From an uncultured Acholeplasmatales bacterium (GTDB lineage Bacteria > Bacillota_I > Bacilli_A > Acholeplasmatales > Anaeroplasmataceae): 46,355 nt of DNA. The position numbers were made by a program, and so were the translations under genes. The stretch lies in the NCBI GenBank assembly GCA_944324795.1, contig CALUXR010000015.1, forward strand, positions 1 to 46,355. Direction: 5' to 3'. Positions 36,855-43,737 of this stretch are shown in pieces. The first letter of the stretch is position 1. Each line of letters opens with the position of its first letter. The notes under the pieces are model-generated. The model was not told where the DNA came from. It worked only from the letters and a program-made list of their open reading frames with translations, and did no database searches.

Positions 36855-37217
36855 ATGTTCCCTGATTGGGTAAATAAATTTAAGACAAAAAGTAGTACGA
36901 TTAAAAAAAACGGCAATAATTATTATTTGTATAAAGCTACTAGTTATTACGATTCATCTAGTAAAAAGCCTGTTTCTATTCAAGAATATATTGGGAAAAT
37001 TACTGCAGATGGTGTTCAAACTAAAAAAATATTATTAGATTTATCAGAAGTTGAAGTAGTACCTTTAAATAGTATTTATACTTCTACGACTTATAATTTA
37101 AATAACATATATTTACTTAAATTTAAAAGTGAATATTATTTCTCTAAGTTAAGCAAACAACAATTAAAAATAGTAAAGGAGTTACAATTATATGATAATG
37201 GCAAATTCATTTTTTAA
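36855..37217 (+). CDS. Small IS-borne protein of unknown function
   Basis: A protein of about 120 residues starting at ATG 36855 behind AGAGGTGAT (the frame is open upstream to 36825). The N-terminal half, with IKKNGNNYYLYKATSYYD and IQEYIGKITADG, resembles the N-terminal segment of some IS1634-type transposases. The C-terminal half is KELQLYDNGK-type and ends inside the transposase start. Typical ISAs1 elements carry only one gene, so this is an accessory ORF, perhaps a regulator. It overlaps the transposase start by 26 bases. Confidence 0.6.
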   Translation: MFPDWVNKFKTKSSTIKKNGNNYYLYKATSYYDSSSKKPVSIQEYIGKITADGVQTKKILLDLSEVEVVPLNSIYTSTTYNLNNIYLLKFKSEYYFSKLSKQQLKIVKELQLYDNGKFIF

Positions 37218-38340
37218 TATTTTTAATAGGGTAGATGATCCAAGAGACAATAGAGGTAAAAAATATCATTATTAGATGTAATAATTTTAGCTTTGTATGG
37301 TGTATTAATTAGATTTGAAGATTTTAGTAATATGGCATATTATTTAAAAAGAAATGTTGTCTAAGGAACTTGGCTTAACAAACGGGGTTCCATCACACGA
37401 TACTTTCTCTGATGTGTTTAGAAGTATAGATGTAGGAAAATTTGTGAATGTTTTTATAGAGTGGACAAAATCACTTTATGAAGCCAAAATTGGTATGCAT
37501 ATAGCTATAGATGGTAAAGCAATTCGAGCTGCTACTGAAAAAGCTAAGAATGGTAATATTCCATATATTTTAAGTGCGTTTCTTTGTGATTGTGGCATTT
37601 CTATAGGACAAATAAAAGTTGATGAAAAAAGTAATGAAATAAAAGGAATACCAGAATTATTAGATTTATTAGATATTGAGGGAGCTGTTATTACTATAGA
37701 TGCGATAGGAACTCAAGTAGAAATTATGAATAAGATACATGAAAAGAAAGGAGATTTTTGTTTACAATTAAAAGCTAATCAAGGTAATTGTTTTGATAGT
37801 GTAGAATTGTTTTTTAAAGATTTGTCTAAAGCTGAATTAGAAAAGCTAGACAAAATAACTATTACAGAGAAGAATCATGGTAGAGTAGAAAAAAGAACCT
37901 ACGCCATTTATGCAGGTCCAGAATTAGAAAATATAGTGGATTTAGAAAAATTTAAGCATGTAAAAGAAATTGGAATGGCCATATTAGAACGTGAAATAAA
38001 TGGCGAATCAAGTAAAGAGGTTCACTATCATCTTTTAAGCAAGGAATTTAAAGCTACAGAATATCATAAATACGCAAGAGATCATTGGAAAATAGAAAAT
38101 AACTTACATTGGATATTAGATATGCATTATAATGAAGATAGGTGCACTGCACGTAAAGATAAGGCAAAAGAAAATATAGCTTTATTACGAAAAATAGCAT
38201 TTAATTTAACAAAATTAGATAAAAATCTAGCAAAGAAAACAACAAAAAAGATAATGATAGATTTACTTTTGGATATAAATGTGTTTAAAAACTTAATTTT
38301 TAATGAAATTCCAGAAAAACTATTAAAAAATGACCAATAA
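37192..38340 (+). pseudogene. ISAs1-family transposase, two frameshifts
   Basis: The start at ATG 37192 follows AAAGGAG (37175-37181) and encodes a VDDPRDNRGKKYH opening, the ISAs1 hallmark. The frame then shifts by -1 near 37268 into LLDVIILALYGVL and returns by +1 near 37337-37345, in an A run, to the long open part from 37354. The DDE residues lie in AIDGKAIR, ITIDAIGTQ and NEDRC after NLHWILDM. The two shifts cancel, so one lost T and one gained A explain both. Protein production is unlikely unless these are sequencing errors. Confidence 0.85.
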
Positions 38341-38366
38341 AGGACATTAAATATTTTTATTTTTAT

Positions 38367-38378
38367 GCGATTGCCCTA
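38367..38378 (-). repeat. Right terminal inverted repeat of the IS
   Basis: GCGATTGCCCTA is the exact reverse complement of the left end at 36762-36773. Confidence 0.85.
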
Positions 38379-38416
38379 GCTAATTATGTTTTTTAATAGC
38401 ATTAATAGCTAAAATA

Positions 38417-38425
38417 TGCTATACT
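38417..38425 (+). promoter_or_regulatory. Extended -10 of the spx gene
   Basis: TGCTATACT is an extended -10 with no clear -35. ACGGTGAT then leads to the ATG at 38444. Confidence 0.45.
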
Positions 38426-38443
38426 AATTGACGGTGATGAAAT

Positions 38444-38881
38444 ATGGTAAAAATATATACAACTAATAGTTGTGCGTCATGTCGTAAAGCTATTAAATGG
38501 TTTAAAGAACATAATATTCCTTATAAAGAAGTTAATTTTTTTAATACACCTATTACTAGGGAAGATATAATTTCAATTTTAGAAAATACAGAAGAAGGAT
38601 TTGAAGATATAATATCTACTAGATCTAAAGTATTTAGTGAATCTAAATTAAATATTGAAGATATGAAATTTAATGAATTAGTTGATTTTATTATCAAAAA
38701 CCCTAGTGTTTTAAAAAGACCAATTATTGTTGATGAACATAAATTACAAGTTGGTTATAATGATGAAGAAATAAGAGTATTTATACCACGTGAACTTAGA
38801 AGACAATGGACTTGTAATGAGAATGTAGATAATTGTTCTTATGCAAAAGAATTGAAATTTATGTTAAATAAAGAAAAATAA
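38444..38881 (+). CDS. spx: Spx/ArsC family transcriptional regulator
   Basis: A 145-residue thioredoxin-fold regulator that binds the RNA polymerase alpha C-terminal domain and redirects transcription under thiol stress. The redox switch C10-x-x-C13 (NSCASCRKA) is intact. Gly52 in TEEGFEDIISTRS matches the Spx residue that contacts alpha. RPIIVDEHKLQVGYNDEEIR is split here as RPIIVDEHKLQ and VGYNDEEIRVFIPRELR, the last part being typical Spx. It is slightly longer than Bacillus Spx (131). It has its own promoter and terminator. MgsR-like paralogues are an alternative. Confidence 0.88.
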   Translation: MVKIYTTNSCASCRKAIKWFKEHNIPYKEVNFFNTPITREDIISILENTEEGFEDIISTRSKVFSESKLNIEDMKFNELVDFIIKNPSVLKRPIIVDEHKLQVGYNDEEIRVFIPRELRRQWTCNENVDNCSYAKELKFMLNKEK

Positions 38882-38915
38882 AACAATCTAGTTTCTAGAT
38901 TGTTTGTTCTTTTTA
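38881..38915. terminator. Terminator between convergent spx and CYTH genes
   Basis: AAACAATCTAG and CTAGATTGTTT form an 11-bp stem with a TTT loop and a T-rich tail; A residues on the other side let it serve the minus-strand gene too. Confidence 0.82.
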
Positions 38916-38920
38916 TAAAG

Positions 38921-39475
38921 CTATTTATTGATTATAGCATTATAAGCTCTTGTACTTTTTCTTTCTGGTTCAGTATATGGAATATCATGTTCTTTTAAAA
39001 ATTGTAAGAAGTCTTTTTTACCTTGTTCAATAGAATCAACTTCATATTCAATTTCATAATCTGTTTTACCATAATATTCAGATTTATCAAAAAATAATAT
39101 ACCATCTTTATAAGTTGTTTTAGCTCTATAAGTAGTTAATTCACAAACATTGTGGACTTTATAATTTAATTCAATAATATTAGCATCAAAACCATTTTTT
39201 AAGAAATCTAAAGCCATCTCTTCTTGTAAGAAAACATGAGATTCACATGCTTCATTAGCCATAACTCCCCGTTCTTTTTTAGTCAATTTAAAGTTTTCAC
39301 CTTTTTGTCTTATTCTTAAGACAACATTTTGTTTAAATAGATCTAAATTAGGCGTGTCAAAATAGAAATTTGTTTGTGGAAAAATGTTATTTTCTAATTC
39401 AAATTCCTTAATTAAAGCGTTATATTGTTCCTCACTAATTTTTGTTTTAAATTCTAGTTCAATATTATTTGGCAT
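38921..39475 (-). CDS. CYTH domain protein
   Basis: A CYTH (triphosphate tunnel) enzyme-type protein of about 184 residues. The defining ExExK motif is ELEFK near residue 5. Strands rich in charged residues follow: VLRIRQKGENFKLTKKE, DYEIEYEVD and the closing RKSTRAYNAI. The family includes thiamine-triphosphatases and inorganic triphosphatases such as YjbK. AAAGGAG followed by ATG 39475 sets the start, better than the in-frame GTG nine bases upstream. Adjacent NAD kinase is on the opposite strand; in other Bacilli a CYTH gene also lies near nadK. Confidence 0.88.
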   Translation of the reverse strand: MPNNIELEFKTKISEEQYNALIKEFELENNIFPQTNFYFDTPNLDLFKQNVVLRIRQKGENFKLTKKERGVMANEACESHVFLQEEMALDFLKNGFDANIIELNYKVHNVCELTTYRAKTTYKDGILFFDKSEYYGKTDYEIEYEVDSIEQGKKDFLQFLKEHDIPYTEPERKSTRAYNAIINK

Positions 39476-39588
39476 CTGAATCACTCCTTTAGTATTTAAT
39501 ATATTAACATTTTTTTATAATTTTGACTAGTTGTTTATATAAAAAAATGATTAATAATGATATAATTTTAATGAAAGTGGTGATGATT

Positions 39589-40374
39589 TTGTTAAGTTAT
39601 ATGATTATCCACAAATATGATGAAAAAACTTTAGAAATTTGTGAATTTATTAAAAATAAAATGAAGATTCCTTATAATGAAATAACACCTAATATTGTTT
39701 TTACTATTGGTGGTGATGGAACTTTTATTAGAGCCTGTCATAGATATCCAACTGCTACATTTTTTGGAATTCATACAGGTCATTTAGGCTTCTATTCTAA
39801 TTATAGTGTTGAAGAGCTTGATGAATTAATAGAACAGATTAATAATGGTAATTATAAGTATGAGAAAATACCTTTATTATCAGTTCAAGTTATAGCTGAT
39901 AAGATTTATAATTATACAGCGATAAATGAAATGACAATTATTAGTCCCCCTAGAACTTTAAAGTTAGATGTTTATATTAATGATGAATTTTTTGAACATT
40001 TTAGGGGAACAGGAATTTGTATTTCTACACCAACAGGCTCAACCGCTTATAATAAGTCTCTTGGAGGTGCTGTAATAGATCATAATTTAAAAATTATGCA
40101 GTTAACTGAAATTGCAGGTATTAATTCTAGCAGTTATGAAACTATTAATTCACCTTTAGTTTTGGGCAATGGTTATGTTGTCGAATTAAAAGCTGTAGGT
40201 AAATATAATAATATCTTTTTAACTGTTGATAATTTAGCTTTAGAATTACATAGTTATAAATCATTAAAAGCTTATATGGGTAATTATTTTGTTAAAGTTG
40301 GGGTAAATGGTAAGCTTAATTTTATAAATAGAATTAAACGTTCATTTTTAGATAATAATTCTAGTTCACAATAA
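39589..40374 (+). CDS. nadK: NAD kinase
   Basis: It phosphorylates NAD to NADP. The signature TIGGDGTFIRA (Asp43) and the second conserved region ISTPTGSTAYNKSLGG are present, with the GIHTGHLGFY segment. A TATAAT at 39561-39566 would place the transcript start after the first in-frame codons, so the usable starts are TTG 39589, just behind GGTGAT (39579-39584), or ATG 39601. TTG gives 261 residues, normal for Gram-positive NadK. Confidence 0.93.
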   Translation: MLSYMIIHKYDEKTLEICEFIKNKMKIPYNEITPNIVFTIGGDGTFIRACHRYPTATFFGIHTGHLGFYSNYSVEELDELIEQINNGNYKYEKIPLLSVQVIADKIYNYTAINEMTIISPPRTLKLDVYINDEFFEHFRGTGICISTPTGSTAYNKSLGGAVIDHNLKIMQLTEIAGINSSSYETINSPLVLGNGYVVELKAVGKYNNIFLTVDNLALELHSYKSLKAYMGNYFVKVGVNGKLNFINRIKRSFLDNNSSSQ

Positions 40375-40384
40375 AACGTTTTCA
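40371..40384 (-). promoter_or_regulatory. cre-like box upstream of gap
   Basis: On the minus strand TGAAAACGTTTTAT fits the CcpA-site consensus at 13 of 14 positions. It overlaps the nadK stop and lies 16 bases upstream of the gap -35. Function is inferred. Confidence 0.4.
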
Positions 40385-40400
40385 AGGGGTGCTATAGAGT

Positions 40401-40428
40401 TTGCAAACCACATGATTTGTGCTAAAAT
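40401..40428 (+). promoter_or_regulatory. Promoter of gap
   Basis: TTGCAA (40401-40406) and TAAAAT (40423-40428) are 16 bases apart with an extended -10 TGCTAAAAT. AGGAGG precedes the ATG at 40495 after a leader of about 60 bases. Confidence 0.65.
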
Positions 40429-40494
40429 ATAATTGTCAAAGGGCTTTAATATTTATGAAGCTCTACGCAAAAAATTTAGGAGGAATTAAAAATT

Positions 40495-41520
40495 ATGGCA
40501 GGTAAATCTGTTAGAGTTGCGATCAATGGTTTTGGTCGTATCGGTCGTCTAGCTTTTAGACAAATGTTTGGAGCAAAAGGATATGAAATCGTTGCTATTA
40601 ACGATTTAACAGATCCAAAAATGTTAGCTCATTTATTAAAATATGATTCAGCTCAAGGTCGTTATGCATTAGCTGATAAAGTATCATGCGGTGAAGATTC
40701 AATCACTGTTGATGGTCAAACTATTAAAATTTATTCTGAAAAAGATGCAGTTAATTTACCTTGGAAAGAATTAGATGTAGATGTAGTATTAGAATGTACT
40801 GGTTTCTACACTAAGAAAGATAAAGCAATGGCTCATATTAATGCCGGTGCTAAGAAAGTTGTTATTTCAGCTCCAGCTGGTAATGATGTTAAAACTATCG
40901 TTTATGGTGTAAATGAAAACACATTAACTAAAGAAGATCAAATTATTTCAGCAGCTTCTTGTACAACTAACTGCTTAGCTCCAATGGCTTATGCATTAAA
41001 TAAATATGCTCCAATCCAAAGTGGTATCATGACTACAGTTCATGCTTACACTGGTGACCAAATGATTCTTGATGGTCCACATAGAAAAGGTGATTTACGT
41101 CGTGCTAGAGCAGCAGCTATTAATATTGTTCCAAATTCAACTGGTGCTGCAAAAGCTATCGGTTTAGTTATCCCTGAATTAAATGGTAAATTAATCGGTT
41201 CTGCTCAACGTGTTCCTGTATGTACAGGTTCAACTACTATCTTAGTAGCTGTTATTGAATCTAAAGAAGAAGTTACTAAAGAAGCAATCAATGCTGCTAT
41301 GAAAGCTTCAGAATCTCCATCATTTGGTTATACTGAAGAACCACTTGTATCATCTGATATTATTGGTATTACTCAAGGTTCATTATTTGATGCAACTCAA
41401 ACTATGGTGGCTAAAATTGATGATACTCATTATCAAGTTCAAGTTGTTTCTTGGTATGATAATGAAAATTCATATACTAGCCAAATGGTTAGAACAATTA
41501 AACATTTTGCAGAAATTTAA
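40495..41520 (+). CDS. gap: Glyceraldehyde-3-phosphate dehydrogenase, type I
   Basis: A glycolytic enzyme of 341 residues. The NAD-binding N-terminus [13 protein letters not shown], catalytic Cys156 in [12 protein letters not shown] and the [26 protein letters not shown] region, read as [12 protein letters not shown] then RRARAAA, are all typical. WYDNENSY closes the catalytic domain. It is transcribed alone from a strong promoter to a strong terminator. Codon use is less AT-extreme than in the neighbours (more C-ending codons), in line with high expression. Confidence 0.98.
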   Translation: MAGKSVRVAINGFGRIGRLAFRQMFGAKGYEIVAINDLTDPKMLAHLLKYDSAQGRYALADKVSCGEDSITVDGQTIKIYSEKDAVNLPWKELDVDVVLECTGFYTKKDKAMAHINAGAKKVVISAPAGNDVKTIVYGVNENTLTKEDQIISAASCTTNCLAPMAYALNKYAPIQSGIMTTVHAYTGDQMILDGPHRKGDLRRARAAAINIVPNSTGAAKAIGLVIPELNGKLIGSAQRVPVCTGSTTILVAVIESKEEVTKEAINAAMKASESPSFGYTEEPLVSSDIIGITQGSLFDATQTMVAKIDDTHYQVQVVSWYDNENSYTSQMVRTIKHFAEI

Positions 41521-41535
41521 TTAATTCTAAACAAG

Positions 41536-41585
41536 AAAAAGTGTCTTAACCTAGACTTTAAAGCCTAGATTTTGGCACTTTTTAT
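41536..41585 (+). terminator. Intrinsic terminator of gap
   Basis: AAAAAGTGTC pairs with GGCACTTTTT, enclosing a second CTAG-CTTT/AAAG-CTAG stem, and a T-rich tail follows. Confidence 0.8.
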
Positions 41586-41799
41586 TTTATATAACCTATA
41601 AACTAAGTATCAAAGAAAAAATTAAATGATCTTTTTGCTATCTTTATATTTTAAATTGTTTAAAATGAATTAATTTAATTAACCTTTATATATTACAAAG
41701 CTACTATTTTTAATTATTATTTCGCCATATAAATTTAAATAACTTATAGCTATTAATTTAATATATTGTATAATCAAACTAAGAAAGCTGGTGATTAAA

Positions 41800-42555
41800 A
41801 TGAAATATGAAGAAAGTGATAGAATAGAACTCAAATGAGAATTGATAAAAGATTTGGATAAGGAAATCATCGCTTTTTAAATGCACATGGAGGAACTATT
41901 TAATGATACATCTGCAAAAATTATTCCTGGCCAAATATCAAGAGTAGAAACAAAATCTTATCCTGGTGCAAGTTTAAGAGAAAGAATAATAAATGCTATC
42001 TGACATGCTGATTATTCTTTACCATCAAATATAATAGTTGAATTTTTTAGAGATAAAGTGAGGATAATTAACCCTGGCAATGTTTATAATTCAACATTAG
42101 AGGCTGTTCTTGGTGGAGTACAAACATTTAGAAATCCAGCACTAGTTAATATTCTTTATAAGCTAGGGTTTATAGAAAATTACGGAACAGGGCTAGAAAG
42201 AATTAGAGAAGCTTATGAAAATGTGGAATTAAAGCCAGAATTTAAAGTTATCGATAGATATTTTTTCTTAACCTTGCCTAATTTAAATAAAGATAGTTAT
42301 TTATTTGATGCTCAAAACGAGGCCCAAAATGATGCTAATGATGCTAAAAATGATGCTAAAACTGAAACTCAAAAAACTTTAGAAGAAGAGATTATTGATT
42401 TAATAAAAAAAAATAATTCAATTAGCAAAATTGAGATGGCTCTGAAAACAGGAAAATCTAAGGCTACTATTGAAAGATTATTAAAACGCTCAAAAGTTAT
42501 TAATCATGTTGGGCCAAAGAATGGCGGTCATTGGGAAATAGTTGAGGATAAATAA
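41800..42555 (+). pseudogene. Decayed AlbA_2 / HATPase_c_4 family regulator
   Basis: From ATG 41800 behind GGTGAT the frame reads an AlbA_2-type N-terminus (ESDRIELK, then KDLDKEIIAF) broken by TGA at 41836 and a one-base loss near 41877. After a large internal gap it continues with NDTSAKIIPG and the ATPase-like RERIINAI-stop-HADYS (TGA at 42001). The last part, open from 42058 to 42555, keeps the NPGNVYN and GFIENYGTGLERIREA motifs and a winged-helix C-terminus after an Asp/Ala/Asn-rich linker. Intact relatives are about 450 residues or more. This copy is clearly non-functional as a whole, although the C-terminal piece could still be translated. Confidence 0.8.
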
Positions 42556-42834
42556 TCAAATTAACATAAGTGATTAAATAAGCATATTAAAAAATGTTTA
42601 AATTTCACAAGCTACTAGAGTTATTTATCGCGAACATCATTTTTATATAGAATGTATATTTTTTTGAGTAGTTTTTGTTAAATAAAATAAAGAAAGTTGA
42701 ACTAAAATTATAAGTTTGTGATTTTAGTTCTTTTTATATTAATTATGTTTAGTTTATTTATAATCTTTACAATTTAAAAGTAGTTTTTCTTATTCTTTTT
42801 TTATATAATAAAAATAAGAAAGAAGGTTTTTAAA
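42556..42834 (+). other. AT-rich intergenic region before ppx
   Basis: It holds a terminator-like hairpin (42699-42735) and a TATAAT at 42804-42809 without a clear -35, then AGAAGG before the ppx ATG. I see no gene in it. Confidence 0.5.
42699..42735 (+). terminator. Terminator-like hairpin upstream of ppx
   Basis: GAACTAAAAT (42699-42708) and ATTTTAGTTC (42721-42730) form a 10-bp stem with a 12-base loop, followed by TTTTT. The nearest upstream gene is the pseudogene, whose last codon is about 140 bases away. Confidence 0.65.
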
Positions 42835-43737
42835 ATGTATGCGGTAATAGATATTGGTTCTAATACGATTAGACTTAAAACTTATGAATGTAAGGAAGGA
42901 AATTTAATAAGTGTTTTTGATCGTAAAGAATTTGCAGGTCTTGCAGGTTATGTTGATAAAATTGGTAATTTATCAGAAGAAGGTATCAAAAAATGTTTAG
43001 AAGTACTTGCTGAATATAAAAAATGTTTAACAAATGTAATTATAGATAAATTATTAATATTCGCTACAGCTTCAATTCGTAATGTTAATAATACTTTAGA
43101 AGTTGTTTCGCGTGTTAAAGAAGAATTAGATTTAGATATTGTTGTATTAAGTGGGACTGAAGAAGCTTTATATGATTTTAAGGGAGCTAAATTAAAATAT
43201 AATTTAGATGATGGCTTAATGATTGATATTGGTGGTGGTAGTTCGGAATTATTGTTTTTTAAAGATAATAAAATATTATATAAGACCTCATTACCTCTTG
43301 GTAGTTTAAATGTTTATACTAAATGTGTAGATGAAATATTACCAACTAAAAAAGAATTAGATGCTGTTAAAGATTTAGTTAAGAAATATTTAAAAGAAAT
43401 TAAATATGAAGATGATAATAATTTTTCTAATGTTTGTGGCATTGGTGGCACTATAAGAGCGGCGTTAAAGATGAAAAATTATTTATTTAAAGACACCGAT
43501 GAACTTGTTATGACATATGAAGAAATAAAGAAAATGTTAGATATAGCTAAAGATGATAGTTATAACTGGCAAGTCGCAATCTTAAAAGTTATTCCTGAAC
43601 GTGTTTTTACTTTTACTCCTGGTTTAATGATTTTAAAAACAATTATGAAATATTATAAAGCTAAACAAGTTTATGTTTCTCGTTATGGTGTAAGAGAAGG
43701 ATATCTACTTCATAATTTAGAAAAGGATGAAAAATGA
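42835..43737 (+). CDS. ppx: Ppx/GppA family exopolyphosphatase
   Basis: A 300-residue member of the ASKHA fold. IDIGSNTIRL near the start is the phosphate-1 motif, and MIDIGGGSSELL near residue 135 is the phosphate-2 motif. TASIRNV is the conserved segment between them. It is the short form without the HD C-terminal domain found in longer Ppx proteins. The stop TGA overlaps the ppk1 start, pairing polyphosphate breakdown with synthesis. GppA activity on pppGpp is an alternative. Confidence 0.9.
   Translation: MYAVIDIGSNTIRLKTYECKEGNLISVFDRKEFAGLAGYVDKIGNLSEEGIKKCLEVLAEYKKCLTNVIIDKLLIFATASIRNVNNTLEVVSRVKEELDLDIVVLSGTEEALYDFKGAKLKYNLDDGLMIDIGGGSSELLFFKDNKILYKTSLPLGSLNVYTKCVDEILPTKKELDAVKDLVKKYLKEIKYEDDNNFSNVCGIGGTIRAALKMKNYLFKDTDELVMTYEEIKKMLDIAKDDSYNWQVAILKVIPERVFTFTPGLMILKTIMKYYKAKQVYVSRYGVREGYLLHNLEKDEK

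Larger units (their letters stand above)
36762..38378 (+). mobile_element. ISAs1-like insertion sequence, decayed
   Basis: TAGGGCAATCGC (36762-36773) and GCGATTGCCCTA (38367-38378) are perfect 12-bp inverted ends; a TAAAA just inside each end extends the similarity. The element is 1617 bp and carries a small ORF and an ISAs1-type (H-repeat) DDE transposase broken by two frameshifts. No target duplication is visible: the ten bases outside the left end and those outside the right end differ. It sits between trpS and spx. Confidence 0.85.

Noticed and set aside
37260-37350. Programmed ribosomal frameshifting in the transposase
   Set aside because: The first shift is -1 but lacks a slippery heptamer with structure, and the second would need +1. 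ISAs1 elements normally have a single frame.
36750-38390. Target-site duplication of the IS
   Set aside because: The bases outside the left end (aatataacgttta) and outside the right end (gctaattatg) do not match over 8-10 bases.
41836-42003. In-frame TGA codons read as Trp or selenocysteine in the AlbA_2 gene
   Set aside because: A one-base loss and a large internal deletion are also present, and TGA is used as a true stop elsewhere, so pseudogene decay explains it better.
42323-42375. Short repeats of an AAAATGATGCTAA-type unit as a tandem repeat or CRISPR-like array
   Set aside because: They are imperfect coding repeats giving a DAxNDA linker in the pseudogene; there are no spacers.
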